A stretch of DNA of 64,000 nt from NCBI RefSeq assembly GCF_009857475.1, contig NZ_WWCJ01000015.1, positions 1 to 64,000 of the forward strand, read 5' to 3'. Shown here piece after piece: positions 8,763 through 17,117 of the stretch (positions are counted from its first letter, which is position 1; every line of letters begins with the position of its first letter). The notes below the pieces were generated by a model. It worked only from the letters and a program-made list of their open reading frames with translations. It did not search any database and was not told the DNA's origin. Position numbers and translations under genes: made by a program. This DNA is from Pseudoduganella guangdongensis (GTDB lineage Bacteria > Pseudomonadota > Gammaproteobacteria > Burkholderiales > Burkholderiaceae_D).

Positions 8763-9637
8763 TGGCGCAGCTCAACCTCTCCCGCGTGGTGGCGGGCATG
8801 TGGCGCATGTCCGAGTGGGACATGACGCCGCAGCAGCGCCTGGATTTCATTGAGCAGTGCATGGCGCTGGGCGTGACTTCCTTCGACCATGCAGACATCT
8901 ACGGCGGCTATGGCGTGGAGGGGTTGTTCGGCGAGGCGCTGGCGTTGAAGCCTGCGCTGCGCGCGCAGATCCAGCTGGTGAGCAAGTGCGGCATCAAGCT
9001 GGTGTCCGGCCGCCGCCCGACGCACTCCATCCAGCATTACGACACCAGCGCCGGGCATATCGTGGCGTCGGTGGAAAATTCGCTGAAGGAGCTGCGCACG
9101 GACTATCTGGACCTGCTGCTGATCCACCGCCCGGATCCCTTGATGGATTTCGATGAAGTGGCGGCGACCTTCCAGCGCTTGCGTTCAGAAGGCAAAGTGA
9201 AGGAGTTCGGCGTGTCGAACTTCTCGCGCCACCAGTTCGAGATGCTGCATAAGCGTATTCCGCTGGCGACCAATCAGGTGGAGTTTTCGCCGCTGCACCT
9301 GGCGCCGCTGTTCGATGAGACATTCGATGGGCTGCAGGACCTGGCTGTGCGGCCGATGATCTGGTCGCCGCTGGGCGGTGGGCGTTTGTTCACTGCCGGC
9401 GATGAGCAGGGCGAGCGCCTGCGCTTGAAGATCAAACAGATTGCGGACGAGTTGAATCGTCCGTTTGCGAGCGTGGTGTTTGCCTGGATTATGCAGCTGC
9501 CTTGCAAACCGGTGCCTCTCACGGGCTCCGGCCGTCTTGAGTCGATCAAGGTGGCAGTGGAGGCGACACAGTTCCAGTTGAGCAAACCGCAATGGTTTGA
9601 GATCCTGCGCGCCGCGCGCGGGCACGAGGTGGCCTAA
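8762..9637 (+). CDS. Aldo/keto reductase (YdhF-like)
   Basis: 291 aa NAD(P)H-dependent oxidoreductase with a TIM-barrel. Catalytic Asp/Tyr in FDHADIYGGYG, and the YLDLLLIHRPDP strand, GVSNFSRHQ and the C-terminal PLTGSGRLES phosphate-binding motif are all visible. It begins at the ATG formed by the TAATG overlap with the dacC stop. Substrate unknown. A perfect 14-bp palindrome (9647-9677) follows and probably ends transcription between this gene and the converging phosphatidyltransferase gene. Confidence 0.87.
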   Translation: MAQLNLSRVVAGMWRMSEWDMTPQQRLDFIEQCMALGVTSFDHADIYGGYGVEGLFGEALALKPALRAQIQLVSKCGIKLVSGRRPTHSIQHYDTSAGHIVASVENSLKELRTDYLDLLLIHRPDPLMDFDEVAATFQRLRSEGKVKEFGVSNFSRHQFEMLHKRIPLATNQVEFSPLHLAPLFDETFDGLQDLAVRPMIWSPLGGGRLFTAGDEQGERLRLKIKQIADELNRPFASVVFAWIMQLPCKPVPLTGSGRLESIKVAVEATQFQLSKPQWFEILRAARGHEVA

Positions 9638-9646
9638 AACCAGTAA

Positions 9647-9677
9647 CCAGTACCTGACCCACAGGGTCAGGTACTGG
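9647..9677. repeat. GGGTCAG-type palindrome between convergent genes
   Basis: Perfect inverted repeat: CCAGTACCTGACCC, loop ACA, GGGTCAGGTACTGG. It lies between converging genes and shares the GGGTCAG core with the other palindromes in the window. No T-tract follows, so any terminator function is inferred. Confidence 0.85.
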
Positions 9678-9687
9678 TGTAACGGTT

Positions 9688-10470
9688 TTAATCGTCGTTA
9701 AACACCTGCGGCGGTGCAATCCCCTTCCAGCCGCTGCGCCACGCCAGGTTCAGCGCCACGGTCACCGCGATGTACACCACAAAGAACAGCACAAAGTAGT
9801 AAGCCCGCAGCCACACCAGCAGCCCCACATTCACCGCCAGCAGCACCAGCGCCGCCGCGCTCTTCTTCTGCTTCGAGCTAGGGAAGCGAATGGTGGACAC
9901 CATCAAGCTCCCCACCACGAACAGCAGCGCCACCACCAGGTAGCCCTCCAGCTTGGTATCCGGGAACTGCGGCCACGCCACCACCACGGACGCCACGCAG
10001 GCGGCACCCGCCGTAATCGGCATGCCCACAAAATACTTCGGATCGGTGCGTCCCACATTCACATTGAAGCGCGCCAGGCGCAAGGCCCCGCAAGCGACGA
10101 AGAAGAAAGCCGCAATGCCGCCAATGCGCAGCAGGGTCGGGTCCGCAGGCCCCATCTGCACAAAGCCGTAGCAATACAGCAGCACCGCCGGCGCGCAGCC
10201 GAAATTCATCACATCCGCAATCGAATCGAGCTGCACGCCGAACTCGGAACTGGTGCCGGTGGCGCGCGCCACAAAGCCGTCCAGGGCATCGAAGATCCCC
10301 GCCAGCACCAGCAGGAAGGCGGCCAGGCGGTAATCCTGGGCGAAGCCGTAGTGGGCGTTATCGACCGAGATCACAATGCTGGCAAAGCCGCAGGCGATGG
10401 AAAGCAAGGTCACCGAACTCGGTAACGCAAATTTGGCACGCTGCAGGCGCTGTTGACGTGGAGTATTCAA
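9688..10470 (-). CDS. pssA: CDP-alcohol phosphatidyltransferase (PssA-like)
   Basis: About 260 aa integral membrane enzyme of the CDP-alcohol phosphatidyltransferase family, which transfers a phosphatidyl group from CDP-diacylglycerol to an alcohol such as serine. The motif D-G-x2-A-R-x8-G-x3-D-x3-D is readable as DALDGFVARATGTSSEFGVQLDSIAD; several membrane helices follow. The start is uncertain: no ATG fits, and TTG 10470 (LNTPRQQ) is the best available. The frame stays open upstream into the divergent CAP-domain gene, and that extension is rejected as antisense. Serine as substrate is a family-level guess. Confidence 0.75.
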   Translation of the reverse strand: MNTPRQQRLQRAKFALPSSVTLLSIACGFASIVISVDNAHYGFAQDYRLAAFLLVLAGIFDALDGFVARATGTSSEFGVQLDSIADVMNFGCAPAVLLYCYGFVQMGPADPTLLRIGGIAAFFFVACGALRLARFNVNVGRTDPKYFVGMPITAGAACVASVVVAWPQFPDTKLEGYLVVALLFVVGSLMVSTIRFPSSKQKKSAAALVLLAVNVGLLVWLRAYYFVLFFVVYIAVTVALNLAWRSGWKGIAPPQVFNDD

Positions 10471-10573
10471 ATTCTGGCAATGATAAAGAAATGGTATGCC
10501 TATTTTACCCCGCCCGAAAAGAAACGCATCCTGTAGGAAATTGGCATAGAATCGGCGAATGGAGAAGTCAATC

Positions 10574-11509
10574 ATGCGCTCGCTCACTTTCTTGCTCGCT
10601 GCCTTGCTGGTGGCATGCGGCGGCGGCGGCTCCGGGACGAATACCCCGCCCGTCACGCCTCCGGTTACGCCTCCCGTAACACCGCCTGTCACGCCGCCCG
10701 GCGCGCCTGTCGCCACCGGCGATACGGCGTTGGATGGCTTCAACTGGTTCAACTACCGCCGCACGGGCATTGGTCTGTCCACCCTGACGCGCAACGCGCG
10801 GCTGGACGCCGCCGCCCTTGGCCACTCCAACTACCTGCGCCTGAATAACACGGTGTCGCACGACCAGGTGCCGGGCAACCCGGGCTATACCGGCGCCACG
10901 CTGCAGAACCGCATTACGGCGGCGGGCTACACCCTGTCCAATCCTTACGCGTTCGGCGAGGTGATTTCCGCTGCGGGCGACCGCGCCGGTTTCTATCACG
11001 CGGAAGAACTGATCACCGCGATCTATCACCGCTTTGTGATCCTGGAACCGGTGTTCCGGGAAATGGGCACCGGCGCCTCCACCAGCTCCGGCAATTACAC
11101 TTACTTCACCACCGACTTCGCCACCAGCGGCGGTTTCGGTCCGGGACTGGGGCGCGGCCGCATCGTGACTTACCCCGGCGATGGGCAGGTGATGGTGCCA
11201 ACCATCTTCCTGAGCGATACCGAATCGCCGGACCCGGTACCGAACCAGAACGCGGTGGGCTACCCAGTCAGCGTGCACGCCGATATCTCGTCCAGCATCA
11301 CGGTGAGCAGCTTCACAATCAAGCCGCGCAACGGCGCCGTGCTGACCACGCGCCTGCTGTCCAGCGCGACGGACTCGTACACCAAGCCGCAGGTGGCGGC
11401 CATTGTGCCGCTGACAACCCTGCTTGCCAACACTACCTATGACGTGAGCTACAGCGGCACGGTGGATGGCGTAGCCGTGGCGCGAAACTGGTCGTTTACG
11501 ACAAAATAA
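10574..11509 (+). CDS. CAP (SCP/PR1)-domain lipoprotein
   Basis: 311 aa. Signal peptide and lipobox LLVAC (Cys about 16), then a glycine patch and a low-complexity linker of PPVT repeats (about 28-45). A CAP domain follows (about 55-180: FNWFNYRRTGIGL, HSNYLRLNNTVSHDQ, FGEVIS), and then a beta-rich C-terminal domain of about 100 residues with an Ig-like look (FTIKPRNGAVLTT...). CAP proteins are secreted, and their bacterial role is mostly unknown. ATG 10574 was chosen for GGAG 9 nt upstream; an ATG at 10559 is weaker. It is divergent from pssA. Confidence 0.8.
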   Translation: MRSLTFLLAALLVACGGGGSGTNTPPVTPPVTPPVTPPVTPPGAPVATGDTALDGFNWFNYRRTGIGLSTLTRNARLDAAALGHSNYLRLNNTVSHDQVPGNPGYTGATLQNRITAAGYTLSNPYAFGEVISAAGDRAGFYHAEELITAIYHRFVILEPVFREMGTGASTSSGNYTYFTTDFATSGGFGPGLGRGRIVTYPGDGQVMVPTIFLSDTESPDPVPNQNAVGYPVSVHADISSSITVSSFTIKPRNGAVLTTRLLSSATDSYTKPQVAAIVPLTTLLANTTYDVSYSGTVDGVAVARNWSFTTK

Positions 11510-11558
11510 GGTCCAGCCCCCTAGCCCGCGCCAGGCCGGAGTGCTAAATTCTGCCCTG

Positions 11559-12158
11559 ATGAGCAACCTTGTTTCCAACGCGCCAATACGCCGATGCCTC
11601 GATACCGAGGAGGGATTGGATCGCCTGATGGGCGAGCGCGCGCTCTACCTGCAGATCCTGCGCCGCTTCCTGCAGGACCACCGCGACGCCTGCGCACGCA
11701 TCCGCGTCCTGCTGCTGCAACGACTGGAAAGCCAGGCGCAACTCGCAGCGCACTCGCTGAAAGGATCGGCCGGGCTGATCGGTGCGCAGCAGGTGCACGA
11801 CCATGCGGTGGAGGTGGAAAACGCCATCGCAGCGGGCGCCGATAGCAGCACGCTGCTGCCGCAGCTCGATGCGCTACTGGGCGCAGCCTGCACCAGCATC
11901 GACCAGCTATTGCATGATCAAGGCGACCAGGTCGCGCCGAGCGAAGCGCCGGTCATCGACGCGGCGCAATTGCGCGCGCTGCTCCAAGAGCTGGTAGGGT
12001 TGCTGCGGGACGGTGATGGTGCCGCGATCGACCTGGTGGAAAAATCGGCGCCGGTGCTGGCGGCGGCCCTGGGGGTGCCCACCTACCAGATGGTGGCGGC
12101 GGCGACCCATGCATTTGATTTTGAGACGGCACTCGACGCGCTGGAGATGGAACTCTAA
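11559..12158 (+). CDS. HPt (histidine phosphotransfer) domain protein
   Basis: 199 aa. The phosphoacceptor motif AAHSLKGSAGLIGA places the active His at about residue 65, as in HPt domains that pass phosphate between hybrid kinases and response regulators. A second helical half (about 120-199) lacks an obvious His motif and may be a degenerate repeat. GTG 11541 is a possible alternative start. No kinase is adjacent; the hybrid kinase at 50954-54430 is a candidate partner only by function. Confidence 0.75.
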   Translation: MSNLVSNAPIRRCLDTEEGLDRLMGERALYLQILRRFLQDHRDACARIRVLLLQRLESQAQLAAHSLKGSAGLIGAQQVHDHAVEVENAIAAGADSSTLLPQLDALLGAACTSIDQLLHDQGDQVAPSEAPVIDAAQLRALLQELVGLLRDGDGAAIDLVEKSAPVLAAALGVPTYQMVAAATHAFDFETALDALEMEL

Positions 12159-12343
12159 CCGGTGTAATTCGCCTCTTCGTCAAAGGCATCTGCGCACTCT
12201 TTGCCGCAGAAACGGCGCACCGCATCCAACGGTTTTTCGCAGTACCAGCACGAGCCCTTGGGCGGCAAGGACTGGCGCACGCCGCTCGGGCGCGCGACCG
12301 CTGCGACTTTCTCAGCGGGTGGGATTTCCTGTTGCGTCTCCAC
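12155..12343 (-). CDS. Small zinc-ribbon-like protein
   Basis: 62 aa, from a GTG start with AAGGGG 6 nt upstream; an in-frame ATG at 12379 lacks such a site. Four cysteines in two knuckles, C32-x2-C35 (CWYC) and C46-x3-C50 (CGKEC), probably bind zinc. The N terminus is Pro/Ala-rich and disordered-looking. Function unknown. Its stop overlaps the converging HPt stop by 4 nt. Confidence 0.6.
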   Translation of the reverse strand: METQQEIPPAEKVAAVARPSGVRQSLPPKGSCWYCEKPLDAVRRFCGKECADAFDEEANYTG

Positions 12344-12675
12344 GTTATTCCCCTTTACAGGCAAGCCTCGGTAAAACAAGGTTACTGCATCGGCCGGCCA
12401 AGAGCATGACCTGCCTCAACAAAATAATAGCAGGATTAAATCTGTGGCATAGGTGACGCAACGTGCGCCAACACACCAAATGAAACAAAAAAATTCCAAT
12501 TGGATGCGCCGGCGCGATAGGGAGTTAACAGCTGGCGCCTGGGATGTTTTCACCGGTACGCAGATCGAATCCCATCTAGCATCGGTATCCGTCCTTCGGG
12601 TGGAAACTGCAGATTCACCTCACCCAATTCTCACGCAGCATTGGCAACTATGGCTTAAGCAAAGTCAGCGTACGC
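12344..12675. other. Intergenic region without recognised gene
   Basis: About 330 bases between the small zinc-ribbon gene and mnmE. No RNA gene, strong hairpin or convincing coding sequence was found. The region is AT-richer than the flanking genes and should carry the promoter of the leftward zinc-ribbon gene. Confidence 0.5.
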
Positions 12676-14055
12676 TCACTTGCCAATGCAGAAGCGCGAG
12701 AAGATCACGCCCAGCAAATCGTCCGACGAGAATTCGCCGGTGATGGTGGAGAGCTGCACCTGCGCCAGGCGCAGCTCCTCGGCGAAGAGGTCGAGCGATT
12801 GGTCGGTTTGCGCGGCGTGCTGGCCGGCGAAGTCCAGATGCGTGGCGGCGTTGCGCAGCGCGATCAGGTGCCGTTCACGCGCCAGGTAAAGCGACTCGCC
12901 GGTTTGCTGCCAGCCGGCGATGCGCAGCAGTTCGGCGCGCAGCAGGTCGATACCGGTTTTCTCATTGGCGGACAGGTAGATGTGGGTGGCGTCATCCATC
13001 GCATCGACCGAGGGCTTGTGGCCCGACAGGTCGATCTTGTTCCAGATGCGCAGCACCGGCACGCCCGCCGGGAAGTTGGCGACGATCGCCTCGTCGGCGC
13101 GGGTCGGGCCGTGGTCGGCGTCCAGCAGGTGCAGGATGACGTCGGCCTTGCCCACTTCGCCCCAGGTGCGCTCGATGCCGATGCGCTCCACCACGTCCAC
13201 CGCCTCGTCATGGCCGCGGATGCCCGCAGTGTCGATGATGTTGAGCGGGATGCCTTCGATCTGGATGGTCTCGCTCACCTTGTCGCGCGTGGTGCCGGCA
13301 ATCGGCGTGACGATGGCGACATCGGCGCCGGCCAGCGCGTTCAGGAGTGAGGACTTGCCCACGTTCGGCTGCCCGACCAGCACCACGTTCAGGCCTTCGC
13401 GCAGCAGGGCGCCTTGCGAGGCTTGCTTGAAGACGTGGTCGAGGGCCTCGACGATGCCTTTCAACTGGCCGCGCGCGTCGGACTTTTCCAGGAAGTCGAT
13501 TTCTTCTTCCGGGAAGTCGAGCGTGGCTTCCACCAGCATGCGCAGGTGGGTGACGCGCTCCACCAGGGCGTGGATGGTTTGCGAGAACGCGCCGCTCAGC
13601 GAGGCGGACGCGGACTTGGCGGCGGCTTCGGTGGAGGCGTCGATCAGGTCGGCCACGGCTTCGGCCTGTGCCAGGTCGAGCTTGTCGTTCAGGTAGGCGC
13701 GGCGGGTGAATTCGCCTGGTTCGGCCAGGCGCAGGCCCAGTTCCTGGCCGGCTTGCAGCACGCGCTGCAGCAGCATTTGCAGCACGATCGGGCCGCCGTG
13801 GCCCTGCAGCTCGATCACGTCTTCGCCGGTGTAGGAGTGCGGGCCTTTGAAGTAGATCGCGATGCCCTGGTCGATGATGCTGCCGTCGGCCTGGGTGAAG
13901 GGAATGTAGGTGGCGTGGCGCGGTTTCAGCTCGGCGCCGTTGAACAGGGCTTGCGCCAGCGCTTGCAGGTTCTTGCCTGAAGCGCGCACAACGCCGATGC
14001 CGCCGCGGCCGGGGGCGGTGGCGATTGCTGCGATGGGGGATGAGTCTAGGTTCAT
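12676..14055 (-). CDS. mnmE: tRNA modification GTPase MnmE
   Basis: 459 aa. With MnmG it builds the 5-(carboxymethylaminomethyl) modification at wobble uridine in tRNAs. An N-terminal folate-binding domain (about 1-120) is followed by a helical domain carrying an inserted Ras-like G domain (G1 GQPNVGKSS about 225-233, G3 DTAG, G4 NKID). The C-terminal FCIGK ends with the essential Cys. Length is typical. It sits leftward in the classic rpmH-rnpA-yidD-yidC-mnmE order, separated from yidC by a double palindrome and a terminator. Confidence 0.97.
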   Translation of the reverse strand: MNLDSSPIAAIATAPGRGGIGVVRASGKNLQALAQALFNGAELKPRHATYIPFTQADGSIIDQGIAIYFKGPHSYTGEDVIELQGHGGPIVLQMLLQRVLQAGQELGLRLAEPGEFTRRAYLNDKLDLAQAEAVADLIDASTEAAAKSASASLSGAFSQTIHALVERVTHLRMLVEATLDFPEEEIDFLEKSDARGQLKGIVEALDHVFKQASQGALLREGLNVVLVGQPNVGKSSLLNALAGADVAIVTPIAGTTRDKVSETIQIEGIPLNIIDTAGIRGHDEAVDVVERIGIERTWGEVGKADVILHLLDADHGPTRADEAIVANFPAGVPVLRIWNKIDLSGHKPSVDAMDDATHIYLSANEKTGIDLLRAELLRIAGWQQTGESLYLARERHLIALRNAATHLDFAGQHAAQTDQSLDLFAEELRLAQVQLSTITGEFSSDDLLGVIFSRFCIGK

Positions 14056-14076
14056 TTTGCTGATCGTGTTCTTTAA

Positions 14077-14187
14077 AACCGGTACACCAGTGTCTGACCC
14101 GCAGGGTCAGACACTGTCTACGCAACGGACTGCGGCTTCGGCATGAATGGTGTCTGACCCTGTGGGTCAGACACCGGTTTACCGGTT
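14077..14187. repeat. Double GGGTCAG palindrome with inverted flanks
   Basis: Two hairpins, CAGTGTCTGACCC/GGGTCAGACACTG (14088-14116) and GGTGTCTGACCC/GGGTCAGACACC (14149-14175), are separated by about 32 nt. The pair is bracketed by AACCGGTA (14077-14084) and TACCGGTT (14180-14187). The same bracketed two-hairpin layout recurs after dnaA and after dnaN. Confidence 0.85.
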
Positions 14188-14192
14188 CAAAA

Positions 14193-14219
14193 AAAAGCCC
14201 GCGTCTGGCGCGGGCTTTT
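14193..14219 (-). terminator. Rho-independent terminator of the yidC operon
   Basis: Stem AAAAGCCCGCG/CGCGGGCTTTT with loop TCTGG. On the minus strand it lies directly after the yidC stop codon and is followed by a run of Ts (A-tract at 14189-14196 on the plus strand). Confidence 0.85.
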
Positions 14220-14224
14220 ATGAG

Positions 14225-15925
14225 TTACTTGGCTTCGCCAGTTTCAAACTTCTTGGTGATGACCCATTGCTGCGCGATCGACAGCAGGTTATTCACCACC
14301 CAGTACAGCACCAGGCCGGACGGGAAGAAGAAGAACATGACCGAGAATGCGATCGGCATGAACATCATCATCTTGGCCTGCATCGGATCGGCCGGCTGCG
14401 GGTTCAGGCGGGTGGTGATGTACATCGAAATCGCGTACAGCACCGGCAGCACAAAGTACGGGTCCGGCTTGGTCAGGTCATGGATCCACAGCGCCCATGG
14501 AGCACCGCGCATTTCAACCGATGCATTCAGCACCCAGTACAGGGCGATAAACACCGGCATCTGCACCAGGATCGGGAGGCAGCCGCCGAGAGGATTGATC
14601 TTCTCGGTTTTGTACAGCTCCATCATGGCCTGGTTCATCTTTTGCGGGTCGCCTTTGTGGCGCTCGCGGATGGCGGTCATCTTCGGGGTCACCAGCTTCA
14701 TCTTCGCCATGGAGCGGAAGGAAGCAGCCGACAGCGGGAAGAACAGCAGCTTGATCAGCACCGTGAAGGCGATGATGGTCCAGCCCCAGTTGCCTACCAC
14801 GTCGTGGATCTGGTCCATGGCCCACCACATCGGGCGCGCCACCACGGCCAGCATGCCGTAGTCTTTCACCAGGTCCAGGCCTTCGGCGACCTTTTCCAGG
14901 GTCTCGGTATCCTGCGGGCCGGCGTACAGCTTGGCGTTGTTGGTGATAGTCGCGCCAGGAGCAACGGCGCCCAGCGGCTGCACCACGCCCACGGTGTAGA
15001 TGTTCTCGCTCTCACGCTTGGTGAAGATATCGCGCGCCAGCTTTTCCTGCGGCACGAAGGCCGACACGAAGAAGTGCTCGGTGATCGCGAACCAGCCATC
15101 GTTGGACTTCTTGGCGTGTTCGGCAGGCGAAGGCTTGCCTGGGTTTTCCGCCATCCACTTGGCGTCTTTCTCGATATGCTTGAACTCGTACTTCTGGTAC
15201 TTGGTTTCCGGCGTGTAGATGGTCGGCGCGATGAATTTAGGATTCAGCCAGGAGGAACCGTCCGGCTCCCAGCCGTCGTGCTTGAGCTGCAGGTACAGCT
15301 GCGGCGACAGCGGCGCGGCGCTGGTGTTGGTGACGGCGTGCTGCACGTCCACCACGTAGTCGCCCTTCTTGAAGGTGAAGGTCTTCACCAGCTTGACGCC
15401 GCCCTGCTCCGCTTCCAGCACCAGCTGCACTTTGTCGCCATCGTTCAGCATGCGCGCGCCCGGCTGGGCCACGAACGGGGTCAGGTGGGTTGGCAGGTTA
15501 GGCGCGCCCACCAGGCCGGTTTCGCCCAGGTAGGTGTGCTTCCCGCCCTGGCGGAACAGCAGCTGGTTCTTCTTCTCTTCGGTGCCGTCGTTATGCTTCA
15601 ACAGCTCCAGGCGCTGGATCACACCGCCCAGGGTGTTGATATCCACGCGCATCACGTCGGTGGTGATGGTCACCACTTCAGTCTTGATCGGTGCCGGGGC
15701 GGCAGCATCGCCGGCCGGTGCGGTGGCGGCGGCCGCGGCCGAAGCGGCGGCAACTGCGGCAGGCACGCCGCCGGCGGCGGTGGCGGATGCCGAAGCCACG
15801 GCTGGCTTGGCCGGCGCCGGAGCGAACATGGACGGCTTACCAGTCGATACCATCCAGTTATTCCACAGAATAACCAGCGATACGGCGAAGACGATCCACA
15901 GGATTGAGCGTTTATTGATATCCAT
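14225..15925 (-). CDS. yidC: Membrane protein insertase YidC
   Basis: 566 aa inner-membrane insertase/chaperone. The N-terminal anchor (ILWIVFAVSLVILWNNW) is followed by an Ala/Pro-rich linker, a large periplasmic beta domain (about 80-345) and the conserved C-terminal membrane core (WTIIAFTVLIKLLFFPLS, GGCLPILVQMPVFIALYW). Start MDINKRS at 15925. Length agrees with Gram-negative YidC. It sits 8 nt after yidD in the leftward operon. Confidence 0.97.
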   Translation of the reverse strand: MDINKRSILWIVFAVSLVILWNNWMVSTGKPSMFAPAPAKPAVASASATAAGGVPAAVAAASAAAAATAPAGDAAAPAPIKTEVVTITTDVMRVDINTLGGVIQRLELLKHNDGTEEKKNQLLFRQGGKHTYLGETGLVGAPNLPTHLTPFVAQPGARMLNDGDKVQLVLEAEQGGVKLVKTFTFKKGDYVVDVQHAVTNTSAAPLSPQLYLQLKHDGWEPDGSSWLNPKFIAPTIYTPETKYQKYEFKHIEKDAKWMAENPGKPSPAEHAKKSNDGWFAITEHFFVSAFVPQEKLARDIFTKRESENIYTVGVVQPLGAVAPGATITNNAKLYAGPQDTETLEKVAEGLDLVKDYGMLAVVARPMWWAMDQIHDVVGNWGWTIIAFTVLIKLLFFPLSAASFRSMAKMKLVTPKMTAIRERHKGDPQKMNQAMMELYKTEKINPLGGCLPILVQMPVFIALYWVLNASVEMRGAPWALWIHDLTKPDPYFVLPVLYAISMYITTRLNPQPADPMQAKMMMFMPIAFSVMFFFFPSGLVLYWVVNNLLSIAQQWVITKKFETGEAK

Positions 15926-15933
15926 TCGGTTCT

Positions 15934-16164
15934 TCAGGAGTGGTTGAAGTGCTTGGGCGGCACGGGATCGACCCCGCCCGCATTCCAGGGATGGCAGCGG
16001 CATACCCGGCGCGTGGCCAGGTAACTGCCTTTAGCCGCACCATGCACGCGCAGGGCTTCCAGCGCATAGTTGGAGCAGCTAGGGTAAAAACGGCAACGAG
16101 GGCCCATCAGCGGGCTGAGGGCCACTTGATATACGCGAATCAGGAACGTGAGCAGCGTTTTCAT
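15934..16164 (-). CDS. yidD: Membrane protein insertion efficiency factor YidD
   Basis: 76 aa. The family signature (PLMGPRCRFYPSCSNYALEALRVHG, with the Cys pair, and a C-terminal CHPWNAGGVDPVP) is clear. An N-terminal amphipathic helix associates it with the inner membrane, where it helps YidC-dependent insertion. It overlaps the rnpA stop by 4 nt and precedes yidC by 8 nt. Confidence 0.95.
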   Translation of the reverse strand: MKTLLTFLIRVYQVALSPLMGPRCRFYPSCSNYALEALRVHGAAKGSYLATRRVCRCHPWNAGGVDPVPPKHFNHS

Positions 16165-16568
16165 TTCGCCGGCCTGGGCTTGTTGGCATTGGCGAACAGG
16201 CGCGTGAGTTCCTGGCGCAGTTCGGCCTTCAACTTGGCGGTGGTCGCCGGGCCATCTTTGCTATTCACGGGGCGCGACAGGCGCACCACGCAATCGATGG
16301 CGGGCAGGCTGGTGACGCGGAACAGTTCGCGCGTAACGCGTTTGATGGTGTTGCGGGTAACAGCGCGCGGTGCAAAGCGTTTGGCAACGACAATGCCCAG
16401 CCGCGCATTCGGCAGCTGATTCTGGCGGGTATAGAGCACGAAGTGCGCGCTCTTCTGCGTTGGGCGCAAACTAAAAACGGATGAAAATTCATCCGTTTTT
16501 ATGATGCGCCGAGCGCGAGCGAAGTCGTGTCTGCCTTCGCCTGTCGAGCTGTTTTGACAGCTGTCCAC
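16161..16568 (-). CDS. rnpA: Ribonuclease P protein component
   Basis: About 135 aa basic protein that helps the RNase P RNA cut the 5' leaders of pre-tRNAs. The RNR-like core is visible: RLGIVVAKRFAPRAVTRNTIKRVTRELFR. The N terminus ARARRIIKTDEFSSVF is typical. The start is uncertain because no ATG is available: GTG 16568 is used here and TTG 16583 is possible. It lies between rpmH and yidD, in the universal order. Confidence 0.9.
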   Translation of the reverse strand: MDSCQNSSTGEGRHDFARARRIIKTDEFSSVFSLRPTQKSAHFVLYTRQNQLPNARLGIVVAKRFAPRAVTRNTIKRVTRELFRVTSLPAIDCVVRLSRPVNSKDGPATTAKLKAELRQELTRLFANANKPRPAK

Positions 16569-16589
16569 GCGATCAGCGTACAAGCGGGC

Positions 16590-16727
16590 TTAAACTACAG
16601 CCAGACGCTTGCGGCCTTTTGCACGACGTGCGTTCAGGACTTGACGGCCACCACGGGTAGCCATACGGGCGCGGAAGCCGTGGGTGCGCTTGCGACGCAC
16701 AACGGAAGGTTGGTAAGTACGTTTCAT
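16590..16727 (-). CDS. rpmH: 50S ribosomal protein L34
   Basis: 45 aa, very basic. It begins MKRTYQPSVVRRKR and ends AKGRKRLAVV, matching L34 almost residue for residue. It is the first gene of the leftward rpmH-rnpA-yidD-yidC operon. A GGGAC/GTCCC hairpin lies in its 5' region near 16755-16770. Confidence 0.97.
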   Translation of the reverse strand: MKRTYQPSVVRRKRTHGFRARMATRGGRQVLNARRAKGRKRLAVV

Positions 16728-17117
16728 GTTGGTCTCGCTTAAAAATACAAAATCGGGACGGTGCTGTCCCTAAAAATGTTGGTGCCAATGACATTTCGCG
16801 CACTGCGCCAATCTCACTGCCCGCTAAAATCCGCGCATCGTATCTGCAAAAACACGGACTACGGGCGGGGAACCCAGAATTATCAGGATTTTTGGGCCCG
16901 GTGTCAACCACCAAACCCGGTAAACCTGGGTCAGACCCGAGGGTCTGACCCTTGGGCCTGACCCCGCCTTAGCGGCGTGGTTGCGAAAAAGCCAACCATA
17001 GCACGCTTGTGCAAAAATTCTGGTTAACCTGTGGATAACTTCCGACTTAGCGGCTAGAATAGCGCGTTACGTGTGGCGATTCGAACGCCCTCCCACACCT
17101 TTTGCATATAGAGATTC
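16728..17117. other. rpmH-dnaA intergenic region, candidate oriC
   Basis: Divergent promoter region between rpmH and dnaA, where many betaproteobacteria place oriC. A perfect DnaA box (TGTGGATAA, reverse of TTATCCACA) lies at 17030-17038. An AT-richer stretch precedes it, and a GGGTCAGACCC/GGGTCTGACCC palindrome lies at 16928-16951. Only one perfect box was found by eye, so the origin call rests mainly on gene order and on the switch of transcription direction. Confidence 0.45.
16913..16951. repeat. GGGTCAG palindrome upstream of dnaA
   Basis: AAACCCGGTAAACCT leads into GGGTCAGACCC (16928-16938), loop GA, and GGGTCTGACCC (16941-16951). Same consensus as the repeats after dnaA and dnaN; a further TTGGGCCTGACCCC half-copy follows. 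Confidence 0.8.

Noticed and set aside
10471..10752. N-terminal extension of the CDP-alcohol phosphatidyltransferase with GGVTGGVT repeats
   Set aside because: It is the antisense of the PPVT linker in the CAP-domain gene.
12453..12743. Plus-strand frame of 96 codons before mnmE
   Set aside because: Runs into mnmE antisense, with no ribosome-binding site or recognisable fold.
14147..15907. 586-codon plus-strand frame opposite yidC
   Set aside because: Antisense artefact; yidC is unmistakable on the minus strand.
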